From contig CAYJOR010000051.1 in assembly GCA_964371865.1 (NCBI GenBank), positions 1 through 18,843 on the forward strand: 18,843 bases of DNA. The letters run 5' to 3'. Shown here in pieces: positions 7,306 to 13,882 of the stretch. The position numbers and the translations under genes are program-made. Every line of letters starts with the position of its first letter. The stretch's first letter is position 1. The notes under the pieces were generated by a model, which was given only the letters and a program-made list of their open reading frames with translations, had not been told where the DNA came from and made no database searches. Origin of the DNA: CAYJAZ01 sp964371865 (lineage in GTDB: Bacteria; Desulfobacterota; Desulfovibrionia; Desulfovibrionales; Desulfovibrionaceae).

Positions 7306-9573
7306 ATGGCAAGACGTTTAAGAAGAAGTGTTTCAGAAATAAAAATTTATATAAGCCAGTCAAGTGATCTTGCTGTCAGTAATCTTCTTTTAAATTATCT
7401 TTATAGATTTTTATTAATTGGAAGTTCTTCACAAGAGGATTTTTTTAAGTGTTTAGATTTTGCTTTTGATGGACTAGAAGACTTCACTAGTAATTTTCGG
7501 AGTCATCTAATTCAAAGAATTAGGAAAAAAACGCAAGAAAGTATAGGCGAAGTACTTTTCAGTAAATCTATCACAGGTAATGAAGCTGAAGAAATTCTTC
7601 AAGAACTTAATGCTACGCATAAAAAGGACTATTCTGCATTCTTTGAAGAAGTACTTATAAAGCATGAAAAACTTATAAAACCTGTCATGAATCTCATTTT
7701 GTCTTATTGTGAGAAGGAGTTGAAAAAACGCTTGTTGAATAAGGCAGGTCGCGAACTTGAAAAAAGATTCAATACTCTTGCTAACTACTTTTCATGTTCG
7801 CAAAGTACAGTAAAAATTCTTAAATTTACCTATGTCTTGCAAATGTGTAAACCTGCAGAGAATTTATTTGAAGATTTTTTTGAAAGAAATGATTATAAAA
7901 GTCAAGCAATACTTTCTTATCTTATTGATATAACAGATAAAGAATATCGACAAGGTGTTGAAGATGCTCAGATTTCAGGCTTAATTGATAAGTATAGCCA
8001 TAATGGGATAAGTTTGACTGATACCGCCACAAAAGTTCTGCAATCTGAATCTAAAAAGGTTCTTGACGATTTGTTTTATACAAAGCTGAAAACAGAAAAT
8101 ATTCCCCTTGAAATGTTTACCCTCGAAGAAGAACAAAAAGAATATGTTAGTAAGCTCTTATTATCAAAAGATGAAAACCCAGTACATATTTTGTTGTATG
8201 GCGAGCCAGGAACAGGTAAAACTTGTTTTGCAAGTAATATTGCCGATAAGCTTGGTTTTGAGGCTTGGTCAGTTGTTAGTCGTGAAGAAGACAGTGACAG
8301 TTCACGGCGTTCATCACTAGTGGCAAGCAGGCACTTGATGATAGAAAAGGAAAATACTATTCTTATTGTCGACGAAGCAGAAAGACTTCTAGATACAAAT
8401 CGTCACACCTATGAGCGCTCTAAAGATAAGGCTTGGCTCAATAATTTTTTGGAAAAACCGAAGAGCAGAGTTATCTGGATAAGTAACGAGGTTGACGAAA
8501 TCGATCAAGCTGTTCGTCGTAGATTTTCTTATAGTGTGCAATTCAAGAAACTTACAAAAGAACAGCGTATTGTAATGTGGCAAGAGATTATCAAAAAAGA
8601 GCGAGTCTTGAGATTTTTTAAGCACAATGAGATTGAAAAGCTTGTTGATGAGTATGATATTCCTGTGGCATTAATTTCAAATGCAATCAAACAAAGCAAG
8701 ATTTTAGAATATAAAAATTCTGAATTTATCAAGGGAGTTAGAAATTATCTTAACGCCTATATTACGCTTGCAAATAACGGTTATGAAGCGAAAAAAGATA
8801 CTTCTAAGAAATCAGAAGAGAGAAGTTATACTCTTGAAGGTGTGAGCCTTGAAAAAGGATCAAGAGAAAATTTGAAAGATTTAATGGTAAAACTCAAAAA
8901 GGTAGATGCCTACCTTAAAGAGCATAAGACAACTCCCGAAAATGTTGCCACAATGCTTTTCTATGGACCTCCGGGAACGGGTAAGTCTGCACTTGCAAAG
9001 TATATTGCTCAAGAACTTGATAGAAAATGTATAATCAAGAGGGCGAGCGATATTTTAGGAATGTATGTTGGTGAGAGTGAAAAAAATATCAGAAATGCTT
9101 TTGAAACTGCAGAAAAAGATGGTGCAGTGCTTGTTATTGATGAAGCAGATTCCTTTATTTTCTCAAGGGAAAGTGCAGTTAGGAGTTGGGAAACAAGTGC
9201 AGTTAATGAATTTTTAACTTCGCTTGAATCTTTCAAAGGTATTTGTATTTGCACAACAAACCGACGTGAAAATATGGATTCGGCTGCAATGCGACGCTTT
9301 GCATTCAAAGTTGGTTTTACGTATGCCGGACAAGAGCAAGTAATTTCACTTTATGAAACGATACTTTCTCCACTCATAAGAGGAAAACTTTCTAATGAGC
9401 TTAGAAATCAGCTTTTAGCATGTAAATACCTTACTGCCGGAGACTTTGCTGCAGTCCGCTCACAATTTTGGCTTTATGAAAAAAGTGAACTTTCACATAC
9501 AGAATTAGTATCGGCTCTTGTTAAAGAACAGACTTTGAAACTTGATGTAGAAAGTAAAAAAATAGGCTTTTAA
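7306..9573 (+). CDS. Tandem double-AAA+ ATPase with unknown N-terminal helical domain
   Basis: 755 residues. AAAGGAG (7293-7299) sits six bases before the ATG. Residues 1 to about 270 are mostly helical and charged, and I recognise no family. The first AAA+ domain (about 275-430) has Walker A GEPGTGKT at 299-306, Walker B ILIVDEAE with D356/E357, sensor-1 ISNE and an RRRF arginine finger, but no aromatic pore loop. The second (about 525-700) has Walker A GPPGTGKS at 554-561, pore-loop motif GMYVGES, Walker B VLVIDEAD with D612/E613, sensor TTNR and MRRF. Both sites look competent for ATP binding and hydrolysis. The second domain resembles the classical FtsH/Cdc48-like AAA clade. No protease or helicase domain is present, so the likely job is remodelling or translocating a partner, with the nuclease encoded next as the obvious candidate. 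Cytoplasmic. The exact family is not identified. Confidence 0.9.
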   Translation: MARRLRRSVSEIKIYISQSSDLAVSNLLLNYLYRFLLIGSSSQEDFFKCLDFAFDGLEDFTSNFRSHLIQRIRKKTQESIGEVLFSKSITGNEAEEILQELNATHKKDYSAFFEEVLIKHEKLIKPVMNLILSYCEKELKKRLLNKAGRELEKRFNTLANYFSCSQSTVKILKFTYVLQMCKPAENLFEDFFERNDYKSQAILSYLIDITDKEYRQGVEDAQISGLIDKYSHNGISLTDTATKVLQSESKKVLDDLFYTKLKTENIPLEMFTLEEEQKEYVSKLLLSKDENPVHILLYGEPGTGKTCFASNIADKLGFEAWSVVSREEDSDSSRRSSLVASRHLMIEKENTILIVDEAERLLDTNRHTYERSKDKAWLNNFLEKPKSRVIWISNEVDEIDQAVRRRFSYSVQFKKLTKEQRIVMWQEIIKKERVLRFFKHNEIEKLVDEYDIPVALISNAIKQSKILEYKNSEFIKGVRNYLNAYITLANNGYEAKKDTSKKSEERSYTLEGVSLEKGSRENLKDLMVKLKKVDAYLKEHKTTPENVATMLFYGPPGTGKSALAKYIAQELDRKCIIKRASDILGMYVGESEKNIRNAFETAEKDGAVLVIDEADSFIFSRESAVRSWETSAVNEFLTSLESFKGICICTTNRRENMDSAAMRRFAFKVGFTYAGQEQVISLYETILSPLIRGKLSNELRNQLLACKYLTAGDFAAVRSQFWLYEKSELSHTELVSALVKEQTLKLDVESKKIGF

Positions 9574-9634
9574 GGTTGTATTTTTCTGGATTGTGTGAGA
9601 GGATAAATGTAATTTATATAATTAAGGAGGAAAA

Positions 9635-10858
9635 ATGAATTTATCAGAACTGTGTAATAAGCTCGTTGAAACTTCAATAAAAGTCAATAATGAGTCTTTA
9701 GTGCTACTTAAAAAGTTTGATGAGAAAAATTTTGATAAGTATAAGGCAATTCTTGAAAAAAGAGATGCAAGTTTACCCTTTAATCTTTTTCAAATTCTAT
9801 CTCATAAGTCATATCATGAAAACTTTCATTCTCGAGTATTTAAATTTTTGTTGGAAGAAGAAAAGTGTTTACATGCTTTTCTAGATTTTTTGGGTTTAGA
9901 AAAAGAAAGTTTCATATTTCCTGAAGTTGTCTGCGAAGAGAAAAGAATTGATATTCTCATCAAAGGCGAAGATAAGGAAAAGAATAAGCATGCAATAATT
10001 ATTGAAAATAAAATGAACTATGCACCGGACCAAAAAGAACAACTTGCAAGATACCATAAAGAACTTGAGAAAGAAAAATATGTTGTTGATAAGATAGTTT
10101 ATTTAGTCCCAGACAAAAATAAGAAACCATCAATGCAAACTTTTGCAGGGATGGAAGATGCAAAAAGTAAACTTCAAATTATTGTGGGATACGATACGAC
10201 AAATAAAGATTTAGTTACTTGTCTAGAAAATGTTAATCCAACAGAAGAAAACTACAATTTTCTTCTTAATCACTATATCGCTTTACTAAAACAAACAGGA
10301 GCAGGAAGTATGATATATGTAGCACAAAAATTTACAGAAGAACTCTATAAGTTAGTTGAGCAAGATTGTGAAGCTATTGAAAAAGTAAAATATATTAATG
10401 AAATTACAAATAATAATGAATTTTATATCTCACGATTAAATTCTCTAGATTCATTCATCAAAGAAGTAGAGCCTACAATTGAAACAACAATTGAAGAAGG
10501 TGGGTATAGTGTAGATTTTTGGTATGAAGATTCAAAAGGAAGTGATTGGTCTATTTCACTTATATTTGAAGATGATAGTGCGCTAGAAGGTGTTGAGGTA
10601 ATAATATATTTAAATCCAAAGGGTAGAAAAGGAGATAGTAGATATCAAGATATATTTAAATCATTTAAAGATTTTCTTCAAGAACGGCAGGTTGTAGCTA
10701 AAAATAGCTATCCCGACTATTGTGACTATAACGAAGGTTATATTGGTTGGCGTATAAAAACATATAAAGCTTTTTCGGAAGATAAACTTGCTGCACAAGA
10801 AGCAGTTGAGCTTTATAATAATTTAAAACAATATGCTGAAGAATGGAATAAAAAATAA
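9635..10858 (+). CDS. PD-(D/E)XK superfamily nuclease (PDDEXK_4-like)
   Basis: 407 residues, 61 bases after the AAA gene and with a strong AAGGAGG (9624-9630) before its ATG. The nuclease core is in residues 55-160: HENFHSRVFKFLL (N-terminal helix with the family's Glu/His-rich motif), FPEVV (E97), RIDILI (D106), IIIENKM (E124, K126; the ExK of PD-(D/E)XK) and APDQKEQLARY, the Gln/Tyr helix typical of this group. All catalytic residues are present. Residues 190-407 are helical then mixed alpha/beta and may recognise substrate or the ATPase. Predicted to be a Mg-dependent DNA or RNA endonuclease in the cytoplasm. Proteins of this family are frequent in defence islands and toxin-like modules. 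Its regular partnership with a double-AAA ATPase and a WYL regulator suggests an ATP-gated nuclease, which is inference. Confidence 0.87.
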   Translation: MNLSELCNKLVETSIKVNNESLVLLKKFDEKNFDKYKAILEKRDASLPFNLFQILSHKSYHENFHSRVFKFLLEEEKCLHAFLDFLGLEKESFIFPEVVCEEKRIDILIKGEDKEKNKHAIIIENKMNYAPDQKEQLARYHKELEKEKYVVDKIVYLVPDKNKKPSMQTFAGMEDAKSKLQIIVGYDTTNKDLVTCLENVNPTEENYNFLLNHYIALLKQTGAGSMIYVAQKFTEELYKLVEQDCEAIEKVKYINEITNNNEFYISRLNSLDSFIKEVEPTIETTIEEGGYSVDFWYEDSKGSDWSISLIFEDDSALEGVEVIIYLNPKGRKGDSRYQDIFKSFKDFLQERQVVAKNSYPDYCDYNEGYIGWRIKTYKAFSEDKLAAQEAVELYNNLKQYAEEWNKK

Positions 10859-10870
10859 TTAATACACGCC

Positions 10871-11884
10871 ATGCCACCAAAAATAAATCCAGATAATCAA
10901 CCTTCAGAAAATATTCTGAAACTTTATACTCATCTGCAAGTGCATACTCAGCCGATTTCTCTCACTGCGCTTGCAGAAGAGTTTGAGGTGTCAAAGCCTA
11001 CCATGATACGATACCTCCAAAAGCTTGAAAAAAGTGAGTATGCAAAAATTCAAGTAGAGAAAAGAGGTCGTGAACATTTTTATGTACTTGATCGACCTCA
11101 GAATCTTCCGCAAGTTTCTTTGAGTGTAGAAGGTTTACAACAACTTGCTCTTTGTCGTGATTTTTTATCAAACCTGCTTCCTCCAAGTATACAGAAACAT
11201 ATAGAAATTGCACTTAATCAGGCTATTGCATATCTTCCGAAAGATAGTAAAAATCCACTACAAGGACTTCCTCGTATTGCCTCCAGTTTTACAAGGGGAA
11301 AAATAGACTACACATCACATCAAGAAATCCTCAAAACACTTTTAACTGCAATTCGTGATAAATCTGTTTGTGTGGTAACATACAAAAGTCCGCGAGGTGA
11401 GCAGAGTTTTGATTACGTCCCTAAAATTGTCACTGCTCTTGGTGAAGCAATTCATATAAACGGTTGGAAAGTCACAGAAAAAGGGAGAGTAGAGACTCTT
11501 AAAAAACACCCAAACAATCTTCTTTTACATAGAATACAAAAGATAGAACTAACTAAGCGAACATCTGAAAATATCCCAGAAATTGATGAACATGATGACG
11601 GCTATTTCGGTTTTATGAATGATGGAGAAATCTTTGAAGCAACAGTCCGATTTTACAAGAACGCTGCACATTATGTATCTGAGAGAGTTTGGAGTTCAGA
11701 GCAGAGCATAGTTACGAATGATGACACCTCAACAATAGAGTTGACTCTTACAGTGCAAAGTGAGTATGAACTAATATCATGGATTCTCGGGTTTGGAGAA
11801 AATGCCGAGGTTTTATCTCCGGATTGGCTACGAGATGCAATAATTGAAAGGGCGCAAAGTGTCGTTGATATATATCTAGAATAG
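10871..11884 (+). CDS. HTH-WYL-domain transcriptional regulator
   Basis: 337 residues, starting only 12 bases after the nuclease stop. No good Shine-Dalgarno is visible, so translational coupling is likely. The N-terminal winged HTH spans about 13-75 (TALAEEFEVSKPTMIRYLQKLE). A WYL domain follows at about 155-228 (VVTYKSPRGEQSFDYVPKIV to LLLHRIQKIEL), then a WCX-type C-terminal domain at about 255-335 (EATVRFYKNAAHYVSERVW, ending SPDWLRDAIIERAQSV). The WYL triad is replaced: the position reads AIHINGW rather than a WYL-like run, so ligand recognition may differ. Such regulators (CapW/BrxR type) usually repress phage-defence operons and respond to nucleic-acid or nucleotide signals. Here it is last in the operon rather than first. 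Autoregulation through the palindromes near 7206-7242 is a plausible but untested model. Confidence 0.87.
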   Translation: MPPKINPDNQPSENILKLYTHLQVHTQPISLTALAEEFEVSKPTMIRYLQKLEKSEYAKIQVEKRGREHFYVLDRPQNLPQVSLSVEGLQQLALCRDFLSNLLPPSIQKHIEIALNQAIAYLPKDSKNPLQGLPRIASSFTRGKIDYTSHQEILKTLLTAIRDKSVCVVTYKSPRGEQSFDYVPKIVTALGEAIHINGWKVTEKGRVETLKKHPNNLLLHRIQKIELTKRTSENIPEIDEHDDGYFGFMNDGEIFEATVRFYKNAAHYVSERVWSSEQSIVTNDDTSTIELTLTVQSEYELISWILGFGENAEVLSPDWLRDAIIERAQSVVDIYLE

Positions 11885-11923
11885 TAAATTGATATAAATC
11901 TTTATTCTATAAAGTTAAATAAT

Positions 11924-12736
11924 TTAAATTCTACTTTTTGTTTCAATCCAATTGTTGAATACTTTTATTTCATTACAGATAAAATCATCAAGATATGTAT
12001 AGCCATTTGTGAGAATATTTTCAGGAATAACTTTATAAAAGGCGTATGCAATACTCCCTGCAATTGCTGCAATGGTGTCAGAATCACCGTCAAGTGAGAC
12101 CGCATTACGAATACAATCTTCATAGTTTGTACTCAGTAAAAATGCTGTAATTGCTTGTGGTACAGAGTTTTGACAGCTTTCATCATGGATATAATTTATA
12201 CGCATTTCTTCAAGGGATCGTTGAAGATTATAGTCAAAATTTTCATTTATATATTCTTTAATCATTTCTTTTGGGCAAGATGTACGGGCAAGAAAAATAG
12301 CAGAAGCAGTTGCAACAGCACCTTTAATACCTTCAGGGTGGTTATGTGTTACCTCAGCAGAAATTATTGCATATTTCTGCACCTCTTCCAGAGTATTATA
12401 AGTAAGTGCAACAGGAGAAACTCTCATTGCAGAACCGTTTCCATAACTGTTATATGGATGACGTTGATTCCTAGCAACCCAAAGATAGAGTTTTCGTCCA
12501 TAACCTGCTTTATGGTATCGTCTTGTATAGAAATGCAGATTATCAATGATAATTTCTTTTGTAAGTTCCTCATTTTTATAACCACGCATAATTGCATTGC
12601 CAATAGCAAGTGTATGTACTGTGTCATCAGTGAACTTTGATTTTTCACAAAAAAGTGGAAAATCTTTGGTTTTTATATTGTAAAATGTAAATTCATAAGG
12701 TGAGCCTATAATATCACCAAGTATTGCTCCAATCAT
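11924..12736 (-). CDS. ADP-ribosylglycohydrolase (DraG/ARH family)
   Basis: 270 residues, full length. Metal-binding motifs typical of the DraG family are present: FTDDT (T36-D37-D38-T39) near the N-terminus and GDSDT (D218-S219-D220-T221) near the C-terminus, together with GDIIGSPYE, GNGSAMRVSP (about 99-108) and THNHPEG (130-136). It would remove ADP-ribose from a modified protein or nucleic acid using two divalent metals in the cytoplasm. No ADP-ribosyltransferase or nitrogenase genes are nearby, so its substrate is unknown. It converges with the WYL operon with 39 bases between the two stops. A promoter-driven RNA element lies in its upstream region, but that element ends in a U-tract before the gene. 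Confidence 0.9.
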   Translation of the reverse strand: MIGAILGDIIGSPYEFTFYNIKTKDFPLFCEKSKFTDDTVHTLAIGNAIMRGYKNEELTKEIIIDNLHFYTRRYHKAGYGRKLYLWVARNQRHPYNSYGNGSAMRVSPVALTYNTLEEVQKYAIISAEVTHNHPEGIKGAVATASAIFLARTSCPKEMIKEYINENFDYNLQRSLEEMRINYIHDESCQNSVPQAITAFLLSTNYEDCIRNAVSLDGDSDTIAAIAGSIAYAFYKVIPENILTNGYTYLDDFICNEIKVFNNWIETKSRI

Positions 12737-12820
12737 ACTACTCTCCGTATAAAATCTTTTTTGGAAAGGTACATCAGTTAGATTTCAGATTGTGAAATAC
12801 CATACCACTTTTTATCCAAT

Positions 12821-12914
12821 TTTAAATAAAAAACATCGGAATAAAGTAACGCTCACAGGGTTATTAAGTGGACAAGCCACGCCTATTGCATTTTTACCGT
12901 ATTCCGATGTATAT
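12821..12914 (-). ncRNA. Putative structured small RNA, copy 1
   Basis: Directly downstream of a consensus promoter on the minus strand. An 11-bp perfect closing stem pairs 12910-12900 (ACATCGGAATA) with 12843-12833 (TATTCCGATGT) and is followed by a U-rich tail (TTTTTATTT), like an intrinsic terminator with a large structured loop. Inside are a hairpin GTGG-CTTGT-CCAC (12880-12868) and a small hairpin GTGA-GCG-TTAC (12856-12846) that contains a G-U wobble only on the minus strand. The end of the transcript near 12821 lies 85 bases before the ADP-ribosylglycohydrolase start. It may be a free small RNA or an attenuating leader. The copy at 17958-18042 has no gene behind it and favours the first reading. 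Confidence 0.55.
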
Positions 12915-12920
12915 AGAAGT

Positions 12921-12949
12921 AATATAATTAGAAAAACTTAAATTGTCAA
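12921..12949 (-). promoter_or_regulatory. Sigma70 consensus promoter of RNA element copy 1
   Basis: On the minus strand, TTGACA (12949-12944), a 17-nt spacer and TATATT (12926-12921). Both hexamers and the spacing are close to ideal. The same promoter context, with the flanking word TTTAAGTTTT in the spacer, recurs at copy 2. Confidence 0.75.
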
Positions 12950-12998
12950 TTTGAATAAAATATGAATAAATTTAGTAATTGCATGTAGTTTGAGGTTT

Positions 12999-13526
12999 TT
13001 AATAATTTATTTCGAATAAATCAATGAGTTCACCACTTTGCAAATAGCTGATAAAATGTACTTTGCCTTCAAGACCTAGGTTTCTGTAACGCATTTTTCC
13101 GCCAAGATACGACCTCTTGTCAACATACAGAGTCATTTTAAAAGAACTTTCAGGCTCTGAACCGAGAATGACATAATATCCATTTTTTTCAACTACGCCT
13201 GTAATATACATATTTGTCGTAAGAAAATCAGTGGCACAAACAGGTTCATATCTACTATACATGATAGCGATTTCTTTATTACCGTACTCATTTGGAACAG
13301 CCTTTTTTAATGAACTTGTTATCATTTCGTAGAGAGGGTCATCTACATTACCTGTGATTTCAAAAAGATACTCTTCACCAACAGAATAATTAAGGGTGTA
13401 TTTTGTACCATTAGTGACAATATCGCCATAGCCAAAAAGTATGCTGTCATAGTCATATTCACTGATTTCTTTTGAATGAGCAGTGAAGGAAAATAAAATA
13501 AAAATCAAAACAAGTAATTTTTTCAT
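12999..13526 (-). CDS. Secreted protein of unknown function
   Basis: 175 residues. A clear Sec signal peptide (MKKLLVLIFILFSFTAHS) is followed by a probable cleavage site near residue 18-19 (AHS-KE), with no lipobox cysteine. The mature part is beta-rich and acidic, with two cysteine-poor lobes and the segments YDSILFGYGD and MYSRYEPVCATDFL. I recognise no family. GGAGT lies six bases before the ATG at 13526, so the start is good. It is likely a small periplasmic protein. It stands alone between an RNA element at its 3' side and a 354-base gene-free stretch at its 5' side. Confidence 0.8.
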   Translation of the reverse strand: MKKLLVLIFILFSFTAHSKEISEYDYDSILFGYGDIVTNGTKYTLNYSVGEEYLFEITGNVDDPLYEMITSSLKKAVPNEYGNKEIAIMYSRYEPVCATDFLTTNMYITGVVEKNGYYVILGSEPESSFKMTLYVDKRSYLGGKMRYRNLGLEGKVHFISYLQSGELIDLFEINY

Positions 13527-13880
13527 AAATACTCCAAAATGTTACATGTTAAATAAAATCTTGTAGAGCAACTACTAGGACATATAAACACTTTAAAAGT
13601 ATACTTTATTAGAGAAATAATCAAGATAATTTCTGGTATTGACAAGTGTAGTTATGCAAGAAAGGAGGCTATTAAAAACATACATGACTTGCTATTTCAT
13701 TAATAAGCTTTATATCGGAGGTTTTGCTTATGAGGGAGCGAGAGTTTCATGCTTTTAAATCTTAGTATAGAACAGAAAAGCAGGCATCAAGGGGATACAA
13801 CAAAGCCGCTAAAGATTTACTCCTTAGCGACTTGTGTATATTTTTTTGTTTTGTAAAATGCTATAATTTAGAAACTTAAT
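13527..13880. other. Gene-free stretch with dispersed motif, tiny frames and a repeat end
   Basis: No convincing gene. It holds AAAGGAGG (near 13661), a second Shine-Dalgarno-like CGGAGG before an 11-codon frame starting near 13733, and one copy of the motif AGAAAAGCAG-N4-CAAGGGGATAC (13771-13795 region). A weak hairpin CGCTAA/TTAGCG (13807-13812 with 13824-13829) has a T7 run 11 bases later. Finally TAATTTAGAAAC (13864-13875) matches the end of the MITE-like element family. The mix suggests a degraded locus or a small transcribed element rather than a plain spacer. Confidence 0.5.
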
Positions 13881-13882
13881 CT
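13859..13882 (+). repeat. Weak match to the insertion-element end family
   Basis: TAATTTAGAAAC at 13864-13875 is identical to 12 bases of the ends at 4892 and 7127, and the bases before it (TAAAAT, four mismatches, then the match) give 18 of 22 with the copy at 4884-4905. The bases after it (TTAATCTAA) diverge. It lies at the very end of the nitrilase gene. It may be a relic, or chance in AT-rich DNA. Confidence 0.3.

Noticed and set aside
12155..12640. Plus-strand 161-residue ORF
   Set aside because: Cys/Phe/Ile-rich antisense of the ADP-ribosylglycohydrolase gene, with no ribosome site or recognisable motif.
12821..12914. Riboswitch controlling the ADP-ribosylglycohydrolase gene
   Set aside because: Not excluded, but the second copy has no downstream gene and I cannot match either to a known riboswitch class, so a small RNA is the simpler reading.
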